Origin: SpSt-333 sp964371615
Lineage (GTDB): Bacteria > Bacteroidota > Ignavibacteria > UBA10030 > UBA8401
Reading direction: 5' to 3'
Length of the DNA: 64,000 nucleotides
Assembly (NCBI GenBank): GCA_964371615.1
Contig: CAYJMS010000005.1
Location: forward strand, 186,001 to 250,000
Of this stretch, positions 1 through 9,045 are shown piece after piece (the stretch's first letter is position 1; every line of letters starts with the position of its first letter). The notes under the pieces were generated by a model. It was given only the letters and a program-made list of their open reading frames with translations. It was not told where the DNA came from and searched no databases. Position numbers and translations under genes: made by a program.

Positions 1-972
1 ACGATAGGGCGATCGACAATTACCGTAACCGGGACAACGAGCATATCGGGGGATGTCGATTTTAACAATGCAACGGGAACAAAAACATTCGTCGGAAATG
101 TAACGTTGTCGGGAAGCGGTGCATGGTCGAGCACGGCAAATTCTGCATTCACCTTCCGAAACGGTCTTACGCACAACGGTTCATCATTCGTTTCCGGATC
201 TGGTATTTACACGTTCAATACGAATTCGCAAGCCCTTGATGGCAGCAGCGTGATGTCATTCGACAATATTACGGTCACAGGCGTTACTCTCTCAAATGAT
301 AACTCCAATGGATCGGGATTAACTATCACGACATCATTGGTCGGAACCGGGGCTTTCACAAACCTTGCATCGCGCATATTGAATCTGAGCGGAACAACAA
401 CAGTATCGACATTGACCGCATCAGCCGCAGGCAATACGGTGAATTACAATGGTTCAACACAGACGGTGCGCGGGATTACGTACCATCACCTCCAAATGAC
501 TGCTGCTGGGCTTAAAACCGGCGGCGCAGCAATTGCAGTGAACGGAGACTTATTGATCTCCGGAACAGCATCATTTTCCGACGCCGGATTCCAGGTAACC
601 GGCAATGCGAGCGGTACATTCTCTTTGGCATCAGGATCCGTGTTATCACTCGGATCAGTCGGAACGGCGACACTCTTCCCGGCCAATTTTATTACTGCGA
701 ATGTTTCGCTCGATGCGGCAAGCGAAGTGATCTATAATTCAAATCAGTCTCAAACGATCTCTGTCGTGCCGACGTATGGCAATCTTACGTTGACGTCGAC
801 TGCCTCCGTTACCAAGACAATCAGCGGAACGACAACCGTTGCGACGACGGTCACAGTGAACGCGAACAATATACTCAGTATCACCGGCGGAAGCATATTA
901 AACATCAACAACGGTGATCTGGAACTTTTTGGCAATATCAATAATGCAGGCACAATTAACATAGGGCAGTAA
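1..972 (+). CDS. Exported beta-repeat protein, C-terminal part (5' end outside window)
   Basis: The frame is open from the first base of the window, so this is the 3' part of a longer gene; the TTG at 106 is only an internal codon. The visible 323 residues are almost entirely Gly/Thr/Ser/Asn/Val with short repeating strands such as SGTTTVSTL and GDLLISGTA, the pattern of a right-handed beta-helix or stacked beta-strand surface protein. It ends in NGDLELFGNINNAGTINIGQ, with no type IX-type sorting domain. The next gene has the same composition and a similar ending, so the two look paralogous. Its signal peptide must lie upstream. A cell-surface or secreted structural/adhesin role is inference; no enzyme motif is visible. 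Confidence 0.7.
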   Translation, partial: TIGRSTITVTGTTSISGDVDFNNATGTKTFVGNVTLSGSGAWSSTANSAFTFRNGLTHNGSSFVSGSGIYTFNTNSQALDGSSVMSFDNITVTGVTLSNDNSNGSGLTITTSLVGTGAFTNLASRILNLSGTTTVSTLTASAAGNTVNYNGSTQTVRGITYHHLQMTAAGLKTGGAAIAVNGDLLISGTASFSDAGFQVTGNASGTFSLASGSVLSLGSVGTATLFPANFITANVSLDAASEVIYNSNQSQTISVVPTYGNLTLTSTASVTKTISGTTTVATTVTVNANNILSITGGSILNINNGDLELFGNINNAGTINIGQ

Positions 973-975
973 CGT

Positions 976-1047
976 ATGAAACTAACCATGATAAATCGAA
1001 AGGAGGGTACCATGAAGAATCGCGCACCGCCGCACCAAACTCGGTGA
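976..1047 (+). other. Short ORF with a strong ribosome-binding site between two paralogous surface genes
   Basis: An AAAGGAGG Shine-Dalgarno (1000-1006 core) precedes ATG 1012, which opens an 11-codon frame (MKNRAPPHQTR, stop 1045-1047). An in-frame ATG at 976 would extend it to 23 codons. The stop lies in the left arm of a perfect hairpin. It may be a decayed gene start or a leader peptide; no function can be assigned and translation is unproven. Confidence 0.25.
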
Positions 1048-1073
1048 CCGTCATCTTTAGGATGACGGTCACC
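1043..1073 (+). terminator. Perfect 13-bp hairpin, probable terminator
   Basis: GGTGACCGTCATC (1043-1055) and its exact reverse complement (1061-1073) flank a 5-base loop, TTTAG. No U-tract follows, so this is either a factor-dependent or processed 3' end of the upstream surface gene, or a cruciform or regulatory hairpin. It lies before the putative promoter of the next gene. Confidence 0.45.
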
Positions 1074-1086
1074 TGAGCGGTAGATA

Positions 1087-1114
1087 TTGCATCACAATCA
1101 TCAATCATTATAAA
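1087..1114 (+). promoter_or_regulatory. Putative promoter of the second surface protein
   Basis: TTGCAT (1087-1092), 16 bases, then TATAAA (1109-1114). It lies after the 1043-1073 hairpin and before both possible starts (1137 and 1227) of the next gene. Confidence 0.4.
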
Positions 1115-1226
1115 ACATAATTAAAGGAATACAGCAATGGAAACAGCAGAAAAAGCAATACCCAAACAAGAAACACGCGGTACAACATCATCATCATTAT
1201 TCACACTTAATAAAAGGAGCACTGCT

Positions 1227-2666
1227 ATGAAACACGCACTCGTTTTTCTTATGACGCTTATACTGAGCGTATCGTTGACCTTTGGTCAGAATATAAAACT
1301 GAAAGGAAGCGGCGGCACGATAGGAGGGACAGTGAACGTTAAAGGCGATATCGATAATGAATTATCGTCCGGACCTTATACGTTTAGCGGCACTGTTAGC
1401 CTCAGTGGTACCACAGGTACTCAGGATATCGGTGGAAGTACCACAGTCCAAACACTGTCGTTTGCGACCTTAAATGCAATCGGTTCGGTGGCAAAGGATG
1501 TACTTGTCACTACTACGGTAAGCACCGCATTCACACTGAATAGCGGAGCGGCATTCAATGTCAATGACAACACGCTCAATTTTGGCGGAACTACCACGTC
1601 GACGAGCGGAACGTTCGATGCAAGTAATGCATCCAGCATAGTCAACTACACCAGCGGCTCACCTCAGATAGTTCTTGCATCCACCTATGGTGGTACACTC
1701 GGTCTTTCCGGTGCAGGTACAAAGAGTCTTGGCGGTGCAACAACAGCAGCAATCGTAAATCATACTGCCGCATCCGGTGCATTCACCATCGGAAATACGC
1801 TCGCGATCAACGGTTCTAGCGCAAGCGCGCTTGATGCTATCGTCGTGTCGAGCACATTGACGCATTCCGGAAGCAATACATTGACAATTGCAAACGTAAC
1901 TGATTTGACCGGTGGTACTATCACAAATACGAGCAGCGGTACCACGACGTTCTCGCAGGCAGCATTGAACACCGGAACTGGTACAGTCAGTGCTTCAGAC
2001 GGTGCTTTGACGTTTGCGGGTGATATTGATGTTTCAAATGCAGGTGGTAACTTCAGCGTATCAGGCGATGCGACAGCAACGTTCGCTGAAAACTTCACAA
2101 ACTCTGGCGCAGGCACAATATCTTTTCTTAATACATCGACAGCAATATACAACAATAGCACTGGAAGCAATATCCAAACCGTTCTTGGTACACCGTACGT
2201 AAACCTCACGGTTAATGGAGCTGGTGATACTACCTTTGCAACCGGTGGTAAGAAACAGGTTAATGCTGCATTATCAGTATCCGGTACTCTGACGATTGCT
2301 GCTAACAACGTCCTCGATATGCAATCGAATACACTCGGTGGCGGATTTACGGGTGCCAACAGTGGTAAAATCATGTGGGCTGCCGGTAATTCGTTCGTCG
2401 CAGGATCCGGTGTGACAGAATTCTATTCTGGCACTGCCGGTACGGTTGCAGCGAATACCGGTTATGGCATAATCTGGTTGACCGGTTCAGGTACAAAGAC
2501 GATCTCCGGTACAGTTACAGCAGGTCCGGGTTCGGGTTTAGGTACCGGTGTGATGGTTGCCGACAATCTTACTGTTGACGGTACGGGTGTTTTGACCGTC
2601 AATGGTGACCTGGATGTAGAAGCAACTGGTTCGATCACAAATACCGGATCGATCACTGTTCAGTAA
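1227..2666 (+). CDS. Secreted Gly/Thr/Ser-rich beta-repeat protein
   Basis: 479 residues. ATG 1227 is chosen because AAAGGAG lies 6-7 bases upstream and because a clean signal peptide follows (MKHALVFLMTLILSVSLTFGQ, cleavage near residue 20). An in-frame ATG at 1137, also with an AAAGGA site, would add 30 polar residues before the signal peptide and is less likely. The mature protein is low-complexity beta-strand repeats (SGTTG, GGTTTS, NGAGD, TISGTV), rich in Gly, Thr, Ser and Ala, with hardly any charged residues, as in extracellular beta-helical proteins. It ends NGDLDVEATGSITNTGSITVQ, close to the end of the preceding protein, and has no sorting domain. Surface or matrix role inferred; function unknown. 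Confidence 0.8.
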   Translation: MKHALVFLMTLILSVSLTFGQNIKLKGSGGTIGGTVNVKGDIDNELSSGPYTFSGTVSLSGTTGTQDIGGSTTVQTLSFATLNAIGSVAKDVLVTTTVSTAFTLNSGAAFNVNDNTLNFGGTTTSTSGTFDASNASSIVNYTSGSPQIVLASTYGGTLGLSGAGTKSLGGATTAAIVNHTAASGAFTIGNTLAINGSSASALDAIVVSSTLTHSGSNTLTIANVTDLTGGTITNTSSGTTTFSQAALNTGTGTVSASDGALTFAGDIDVSNAGGNFSVSGDATATFAENFTNSGAGTISFLNTSTAIYNNSTGSNIQTVLGTPYVNLTVNGAGDTTFATGGKKQVNAALSVSGTLTIAANNVLDMQSNTLGGGFTGANSGKIMWAAGNSFVAGSGVTEFYSGTAGTVAANTGYGIIWLTGSGTKTISGTVTAGPGSGLGTGVMVADNLTVDGTGVLTVNGDLDVEATGSITNTGSITVQ

Positions 2667-2738
2667 TAGTATCTATTTCGATGGATGTAATTATCATCGG
2701 ATAAAATACGTGTGAAACAACAGATGACATATGGCCAA

Positions 2739-3569
2739 CATTTGCCATTGTACATCCGATTTGGGAGATCCTCTCTTGCAAGATCTGATACTGCAGGGAG
2801 TACGATCACCAAAACGCATCCTCCGCGGGTAAATGTCTTTAGACCACCGCGGATAGATCTGGCGTGCCGGATGGGCATAGGGAAGAGTAGACTTGTCGAT
2901 ACAAGTCAATGGCGTACTCCGCTTGTTCATGGCCGATCGATTCTTGCTCGGTCTGATACAGCAAGCAGTGCCATGCAACATTCGCCATTCTACGAGTCGA
3001 TGGTTCGTCCGACGAGGTCACCGATTTTCAAACCTCCGAGGGCGGATGTAGCAAGTAGAATTGGCAAACGGAAGGGCAGACTTGTCGATTCAAGTCAATG
3101 GCGTACTCCTCTTGTTTTTGGCCGGTCGATTCTTGCACGGTCTGATACGGCAAGCAGTACCATACAACATTCGCCATTCTACGAGTCGATGGCTCGTCCG
3201 ACGAGGTCACCGATTTTCAAACCTCCGAGGGCGGATGTAGCAAGTAGAATTGGCAAATGGAAGAGCAGACTTGTCGATTCAAGTCAATGGCGTACTCCGC
3301 TTGTTCATGGCCGATCGATTCTTGCGCGGTCAGATACGGCAAGCAGTGCCATGCAACATTCGCCATTCTACGAGTCGATGATTTGTCCGACGAGGTCAGC
3401 GTTATTCAGACCACCGCGGGCAGATTTGGCGAGTAGAATTGGCAAATGGAAGAGCAGACTTGTCGATTCAAGTCAATGGCGGACTCCGCTAGTTCACGGC
3501 CGGTCGATTCTTGCTCGGTCTGATACGGCAAGCAGTGTCATGAAACATTCTCCATTGTCTGCATCAAGG
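2739..3569. repeat. Tandem array of 189-bp units with conserved inverted repeats
   Basis: Three complete 189-bp units (2889-3077, 3078-3266, 3267-3455) are flanked by a diverged partial unit on the left (about 2739-2888) and a truncated unit on the right (3456-about 3569). Each complete unit keeps three inverted repeats: GACTTG/CAAGTC six bases apart, CTTGC/GCAAG about 13 apart, and GCCATTCTAC/GTAGAATTGGC about 60 apart (positions 2984-2993 with 3055-3065, then +189 and +378). Because 189 is a multiple of three, a frame stays open across the array, but its Arg/Ser/Pro-rich conceptual protein, the lack of a signal peptide or good ribosome site, and the many amino-acid-changing differences between units argue against coding. 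It sits between two surface-protein genes. Confidence 0.85.
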
Positions 3570-4005
3570 TATCGGATCTCGAGATCGTTCATCCATATTC
3601 CCCTATGGGGTAAATGTATCAGGATGAATGAAAAATGGAGAAATACTCTTGTGAAAATTCTTCAAGGGTGTACTCCGTCCGTACCGGAATGCAATAGTAC
3701 GACTCGAATGGATATAACAGGTATGCTATCCAGGTACATATTGTCCCGGTGGTTCGTATTGCATCCGCCGTCATTGTCTGGAAGTACTCCGTCCGTTCGA
3801 ATTGTGAATAGACCGGAGTACGCAATGAGATATCGACAATGGAGGAGTGCGACCGTGTGAAAAGTATCGAAGAAATAATGAAGAATGACAATGAAACATA
3901 ACAGAGCTCCAGATATAAAAGTGTGGAATAACACTGTTGTTTTTATTCCTTTAAATTCTCCGGAGAGTGATGACCTTCGGAGTACATAATAATGATGATG
4001 GATCT
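3570..4005. other. Gene-free spacer downstream of the 189-bp array
   Basis: No convincing gene. It contains two copies of GTACTCCGTCCGT (3670-3682 and 3784-3796), which resemble the GTACTCCGCTTGT segment inside the 189-bp unit, so it may be decayed array. GTACTCCG (3784-3791) and CGGAGTAC (3814-3821) form an 8-bp inverted repeat. Confidence 0.4.
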
Positions 4006-4050
4006 GCTGTCCGGTGTTTCAATACACCGGAACACCGGCAGCGGATTTTT
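4006..4050 (+). terminator. Mutually exclusive hairpins with U-tract upstream of the Ig-repeat giant gene
   Basis: GCTG-T-CCGGTGTT (4006-4018) can pair with AACACCGG-CAGC (4031-4042), a 12-bp stem with one bulged T, followed by GGATTTTT, like an intrinsic terminator. The same CCGGTGT (4011-4017) can instead pair with ACACCGG (4024-4030) in a 7-bp hairpin with a 6-base loop. The two cannot form together. It is either the 3' end of transcription from the repeat region or an attenuator in the leader of the gene starting at 4175. Confidence 0.5.
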
Positions 4051-4174
4051 AATCGAATTATGGGAGAAAATCATCACAGAGGAACATGTAATTAAGCAAT
4101 GTAATGAACCATGATTTTTGTGATTGATAGAGCGATACCGTAATGAAGGATATAATGTCCGAACAGGTATAATT

Positions 4175-7100
4175 ATGAAAAACAGACTGAAGCGAAGACC
4201 CGCTTCGTTGCCCGGATTGCCGTGGCAGCGATGGTTGTTCGTCTCGGTGACGATGATACTGCTAATGCGGCACGACGGCATTGCGCAGAATTTTGTTGTC
4301 AACGGAACGGTGAACAATACCGGAACCATCCGCGTCAAAAATCAAACAGTGATCGCCCAGCCGGGGATCGGTGGTGTATTGATTTTGACCGGTGCAGATC
4401 AGGTATTGCCGGCGAAGAACTATCAACACGTTCAATTGAACGGAACGGGGACGAAGACCACATCCGGGGGAGACTTATCGATCGCCGGAAATCTCACCAT
4501 CGCTGTACCGGTGACATTGCGGATACCGCAGGGGAATATTGCGACGCTCGGCGACACATTGTTTGAATTGGGGAGTTTGAAGGGGGCAATACAAAAATCG
4601 GTAGACCTGACAGGGAGTACTACGTCTTCGAACTTCGGGAATATTGGAGCCACGATCAGTTGGTCATCCAATGCTCCGGGAGTTACGAACGTACTGCGTG
4701 CATCGGATTCGATGCAGATCGCAAACGGAAACCAATCGGCCAAACGGTACTATTCGGTTCTTACCGCCGACACTTCGGCAGTAGGGAACGTACTCTTTAC
4801 ATATTCCGACAGTGAATTGAACGGACACGATACGACGATCATCGAACTCTGGCAATCGAATGACAATGGCAATTCATGGAAACGCAGACCCGCAGTTGTC
4901 GATGCGGTGAATAGAACTATTTCAAAATCAAATGTTCCGTTGACGGGACTGTGGGCAATCGCTGATACTCTAAAGCCTCTCGGTCCATTAACTGCAGCAG
5001 GCGTACCGGCATACTTTACTACGTTAGCCGCTCCTGCGCCGCAGAGTATCCTGACCCAATTGCAGCCGCTGACGGTGATTATCACCGATGCATTCGGCGA
5101 TCCGGTTGCGGGTGTTCCGTTGTCCTTTGCCATTACGGCAAAACCGGGTAATGCGGTCGGCGATACATTGAGTGTGTACAACACTGTTACTGACTCCCTG
5201 GGCCGTGCATCGACTCAATTAACGCTTGGGAATAAAATCGGTGTGTATTCAGTAACAGCAACATCACCTTCATTGAATCCGATTATCGTAAATGTGACTG
5301 CCTTCGCTGGTGCTCCGGCGGCATTTGCTGTTGTCTCAGGAAACAATCAGGCCGATACGTTGTTAACGCCGATCAGTTCTCCGCTCACTGTCTCAGTTAG
5401 GGATATAGGGGACAATCCGGTGGAAAGCACTTTTGTCTATTTTTCAATTACCTCCGCACCGCTCACGGCAACAGGACAGGTGTTGAGTGCCGATACGGTA
5501 TTAACCGATTCTGTCGGCAACGCTTCAGTAAGTATGATGTTGGGGAACCGTCCCGGAACGTATACAGTGTCCGCATCTGCCGCATCACTTCCGGCGACGC
5601 AATTTACCGTCACCGCACTAAAGAATGCACCGGCACTCTTTGCACGAGTTTCCGGCAACGCTCAATCCGATACGATACTCTCGTCTCTTGATTCTGCAAT
5701 GATAGTGTCAGTAAAAGATATTCGCGGAAATCCTGTTGACAGTGCGTCGGTACAGTTTGCTATCACGATATTCCCGCAGGGTGCAACGGGTCAATCGCTG
5801 AGCACATCATCAACATTCACCGATACAAATGGCGTTGCAGTCGTTACAATGACTCTCGGTAACAAGATTGGCCAATACATTGTGTCTGGAACGATTGTCG
5901 GACAGTCAATTCCCGCCGTGACTTTCTCAACCACTGCGCTCCGTGGTCCGGCGTCGTCAATCCAGATATTGGCCGGTTCGAATCAAAGCGGTCAGGTATT
6001 GAGTACATTGGAACAGCCGTTGGTAATATCTCTTGCCGATATTGGCGGCAACGCAGCAGATGGCGATACGGTATTCTTTTCGTTTATTTCGGTGCCGGCT
6101 GGTGCAACACAGCACCAATTAAGCGCTGCATCGGCAATTGTTGGCACCGATGGACTTGCCTCTTCACAATTAACTCTCGGTAATAAAACCGGATCCTATG
6201 TAGTCGGAGTATCAACGCCGAAAATAGCCGGCTCTCAGATATTTACGACAACAGCAATTCCCGGTGCCGCAACGGCATTTTCTGCCGTCAGCGGAGGCGG
6301 ACAAACAGGCACGATCAATACGGTTGTCTCCAATTCGCTTCTGGTGACGGTTGTGGATGCCTTAGGGAATGGAGTACCGAACACGACTGTAACGTTTGCA
6401 ATTACTTCTGCACCGGCGAACGCGATTGGTCAATTATTGACTGACACAAATGTGACGACAAATGCAAATGGTACCGCGTCAACACAATTACGGCTTGGTA
6501 ATAAGGTTGGTACGTATGGGGTCACGGCTTCGGCACAGGGCATTTCTGACGTCGAAGTATCAGCGTCGGCAACTGCCGGTGCGGCTTCGGCGATATTCGC
6601 AACGACAGGACAATTCCAGGTCCGTCCGATCAACACGCAACTCGATACTCCGTTCGTAGTGAATGTGCTCGATGTCGGCAGTAACAACGTTCCGGGTACG
6701 GCAGTGCTCTTTACTCTCGTCTCAGAACCGGCAGGAGCAACGGGTGCACAACTTGCGGATTCACTGGTCTATACTGATTCGCTCGGTATGGCTCGAACAT
6801 ATCTGCAACTGGGGAATAAGGTGGGTGATTATCACGTCAATGCTACGGTGGTTGTCGTTCCTCTGGAAGAACGTATGCGAGACGATGAGGCTGTACGCTC
6901 TGTGACGATATCAACGCCGGCTGCCGATATCGAAACAGAATTTATTGCCCGCGCAACTCATGGTGCGGCTGCACTGCTTGCCAACGTCTTCGGCAGCGGT
7001 CAGACAAAACCGACAGAAACAACGCTCGATTCGGCGTTCACGCTTACAGTATATGACATCGGTCAGAATCCGGTTCCGAATATTCCGGTCTCATTCACCA

Positions 7101-8221
7101 TCGATTCGTCTCCGGCTTTGGCCCAAGGTCAGCAATTGCGTGACTCGGTTGTGACAACTGATTCGAACGGATTTGTTTCGAATGCGTTTGTTCTCGGTGA
7201 TTTGGAAGGTATGTATACGATTTCGGCTTCTGTCAACGGCGTGCCGGCAGCGAATTTTACTGCTAATGCGTATTTCGTATACGGTGATATAAACAAGGAT
7301 ATCGATATAAATATCGCCGATATCACATCGTATATCGATTATTTGTTGAAAACAAAGACGTTCACTTATGCCGATTCCATCAAGGCCGATATCAACAGAG
7401 ACAGCAGTATTGACTTTGGTGATATCGAATTGATGAAAGAAAATATACTGAGTACTCCGATTCCGTTATCATTTATTGAATCGAACGAATTGACCGACAT
7501 CCCACGTATCGACGCCGTAAAGATCAAATCGTCGAGACCGACCAAGACGTCGTCATATCAACATGCCACAGCAACACTCGAAGCGACTCCGCTGGGACTG
7601 CGGGTAAATCTCGAGAATGAAGTTCCAGTCCGCGGCATTGAAATGCGAATGCGACTGAAGGATACTCTGGTAATCCCGGCTGCAGTGAACCTGCAATTCA
7701 CCCGGGCAAAGCAGTTCGATATCTATATAAAAATGGAGAGGACGGAAATGCGGTTGCTCGCATTCAATCCGTCAAATAGCGGTATTGAACCGGGTGCTGG
7801 TCCGATCTTTAGGATCGCCGGTATTACCGATGATGCCAATATCGATACCGTCCAGGTATTGTTGTCGGTGGAATCGAATGTAGCGGTTCAACCGACGTAT
7901 AGCAAATCGACGGCGTCGGTAAATCAATACCCGGTAAAATTCAGTTTAAAACAGAACTACCCGAATCCATTCAATGGATCGACGACAATCATCTATGATA
8001 TTCCGGACGGACAACGATTAATAAAGTCATTGGTGCAGGTGTACAACTTGTTGGGCCAAAAAGTGAAAACACTGGTCTCAAAAGAGCACGATCCGGGTAC
8101 GTACACTGTGGTATGGGATGGTACCGATGAGAACGGAGTTGCAGTTTCATCCGGTGTCTACTTCTACCGGTTGATCACAAAAAATTATTCGACAGCGAGG
8201 AAAATGATCTATGTTAAATAA
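4175..8221 (+). CDS. Giant Ig-repeat protein with dockerin-like module and type IX-type sorting domain
   Basis: 1348 residues from ATG 4175. A TTG 51 bases upstream is in frame but precedes the signal sequence (hydrophobic 20-31, cleavage near Ala37). Residues about 40-230 resemble the beta-repeat modules of the upstream genes (NGTVNNTGTIRVKNQTV). From about 270 to 1030 come seven Big/invasin-like Ig repeats of about 105 residues, each with a VxDxxGNPV strand, a SAPAxAxGQxLS strand and an LGNKxGxYxV strand; repeat six carries a charged insert. A dockerin-type calcium pair follows (GDINKDIDINIAD, ADINRDSSIDFGD; about 1035-1085). The last about 97 residues form a sorting domain (FSLKQNYPNPFN, SSGVYFYRL). 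It should be exported and anchored or released by a type IX-like system. No enzyme domain is seen; adhesin or scaffold is the likeliest role. Confidence 0.88.
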   Translation: MKNRLKRRPASLPGLPWQRWLFVSVTMILLMRHDGIAQNFVVNGTVNNTGTIRVKNQTVIAQPGIGGVLILTGADQVLPAKNYQHVQLNGTGTKTTSGGDLSIAGNLTIAVPVTLRIPQGNIATLGDTLFELGSLKGAIQKSVDLTGSTTSSNFGNIGATISWSSNAPGVTNVLRASDSMQIANGNQSAKRYYSVLTADTSAVGNVLFTYSDSELNGHDTTIIELWQSNDNGNSWKRRPAVVDAVNRTISKSNVPLTGLWAIADTLKPLGPLTAAGVPAYFTTLAAPAPQSILTQLQPLTVIITDAFGDPVAGVPLSFAITAKPGNAVGDTLSVYNTVTDSLGRASTQLTLGNKIGVYSVTATSPSLNPIIVNVTAFAGAPAAFAVVSGNNQADTLLTPISSPLTVSVRDIGDNPVESTFVYFSITSAPLTATGQVLSADTVLTDSVGNASVSMMLGNRPGTYTVSASAASLPATQFTVTALKNAPALFARVSGNAQSDTILSSLDSAMIVSVKDIRGNPVDSASVQFAITIFPQGATGQSLSTSSTFTDTNGVAVVTMTLGNKIGQYIVSGTIVGQSIPAVTFSTTALRGPASSIQILAGSNQSGQVLSTLEQPLVISLADIGGNAADGDTVFFSFISVPAGATQHQLSAASAIVGTDGLASSQLTLGNKTGSYVVGVSTPKIAGSQIFTTTAIPGAATAFSAVSGGGQTGTINTVVSNSLLVTVVDALGNGVPNTTVTFAITSAPANAIGQLLTDTNVTTNANGTASTQLRLGNKVGTYGVTASAQGISDVEVSASATAGAASAIFATTGQFQVRPINTQLDTPFVVNVLDVGSNNVPGTAVLFTLVSEPAGATGAQLADSLVYTDSLGMARTYLQLGNKVGDYHVNATVVVVPLEERMRDDEAVRSVTISTPAADIETEFIARATHGAAALLANVFGSGQTKPTETTLDSAFTLTVYDIGQNPVPNIPVSFTIDSSPALAQGQQLRDSVVTTDSNGFVSNAFVLGDLEGMYTISASVNGVPAANFTANAYFVYGDINKDIDINIADITSYIDYLLKTKTFTYADSIKADINRDSSIDFGDIELMKENILSTPIPLSFIESNELTDIPRIDAVKIKSSRPTKTSSYQHATATLEATPLGLRVNLENEVPVRGIEMRMRLKDTLVIPAAVNLQFTRAKQFDIYIKMERTEMRLLAFNPSNSGIEPGAGPIFRIAGITDDANIDTVQVLLSVESNVAVQPTYSKSTASVNQYPVKFSLKQNYPNPFNGSTTIIYDIPDGQRLIKSLVQVYNLLGQKVKTLVSKEHDPGTYTVVWDGTDENGVAVSSGVYFYRLITKNYSTARKMIYVK

Positions 8222-8969
8222 AACACATTGCAGTATGAAAACACCGCTGATGGTATCACTCATGGCTCTATCCTTGGTATCGGGGTGTGCCGGTTCGTTT
8301 TCCGCAACGAATCAACACTATAATTATACCTATACGTTGGTTTCTCCGTCTGTCAGCGAGGACTTAATGTATAAGGACCGATATATCATCATCCAATTCA
8401 AATTCGACGAATCAGCAGTCCGCTTTCAGTTACAGAATGTCTCTGAAGCACCGATCTCCATATTATGGGAAAATGCATCGATCGGTTTGAATCGAAGGAC
8501 GTTCGCTGTAAAAAATTGGTCGTCGTTTTATTCTTTCTCGCAGGATCCCCCCGCACCGGTTGTGATACCGCCGTTGGGATATGTCAGGGAGGTCGTTATC
8601 CCTCGTGACAGGATTACGTACGAGAATAATGAATGGATTGAAAAAGAAATGTTTCCGACCCAGGATCTTGGATCATCGTACAGAAAAAATGCTATCCTTC
8701 GTTTTAAGGGGAGCCGAGTAAAATTGATATTGCCGGTAATGATTGGGGAAGCGGAAACGGAATACTCCTTTATCTTTAAAGTAACCGACATCACTCCGTT
8801 GCCGAAAAACACTCTACCGCCGAAAAAGGAGAGGCCGCCGGTGCCCAAAATTCCACTCCAGATGATTGGTGCCTCGCAATCGATTATGCCGATTGTCATT
8901 ACGACCGGTATACTTGGAGTCGTGGTATATCTACTGTCTCAGAAGAAAAATCCACCCGGCGATCTATAA
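8211..8969 (+). CDS. Predicted lipoprotein of unknown function
   Basis: 252 residues. The ATG at 8211 overlaps the end of the giant Ig-repeat gene by 11 bases and has GAGGAA upstream, so it is probably translationally coupled; ATG 8235 lacks a ribosome site. The N-terminus is a lipoprotein signal (hydrophobic run, then LVSGC). The middle part has beta-sandwich character, with NVSEAPISILWENASI resembling domains that test bonding of a protein to its surroundings, then a proline-rich stretch (LPPKKERPPVPK) and a C-terminal hydrophobic helix (about residues 223-243) followed by basic residues. No known family is recognised. Coupling suggests a part in export or display of the adjacent giant protein; that is inference. 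Confidence 0.75.
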   Translation: MLNKTHCSMKTPLMVSLMALSLVSGCAGSFSATNQHYNYTYTLVSPSVSEDLMYKDRYIIIQFKFDESAVRFQLQNVSEAPISILWENASIGLNRRTFAVKNWSSFYSFSQDPPAPVVIPPLGYVREVVIPRDRITYENNEWIEKEMFPTQDLGSSYRKNAILRFKGSRVKLILPVMIGEAETEYSFIFKVTDITPLPKNTLPPKKERPPVPKIPLQMIGASQSIMPIVITTGILGVVVYLLSQKKNPPGDL

Positions 8970-8993
8970 TGTCGGAATTCATTCCGTTTGATA

Positions 8994-9022
8994 TTGAACA
9001 TTGTAGAAAAAATGTCTATACT
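8994..9022 (+). promoter_or_regulatory. Putative sigma-70-type promoter of the small coiled-coil lipoprotein
   Basis: TTGAAC (8994-8999), exactly 17 bases, TATACT (9017-9022). Start codon 9046 lies 24 bases further on. Confidence 0.5.
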
Positions 9023-9045
9023 TCTCCCAGAAAGGGCCCAACTTG

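Noticed and set aside
1760..2374. 204-residue minus-strand frame inside the second surface protein
   Set aside because: Antisense shadow of a Thr/Gly/Ala-rich gene; no ribosome site or family resemblance.
2889..3474. CRISPR array
   Set aside because: The repeat unit is 189 bp without short repeats separated by unique spacers, and no cas genes are present.
2712..3860. A 382-residue open frame across the 189-bp array
   Set aside because: Stays open because 189 is a multiple of 3; Arg/Ser/Pro-rich translation, no signal or ribosome site, unit differences mostly change amino acids. Treated as non-coding repeat, not fully excluded.
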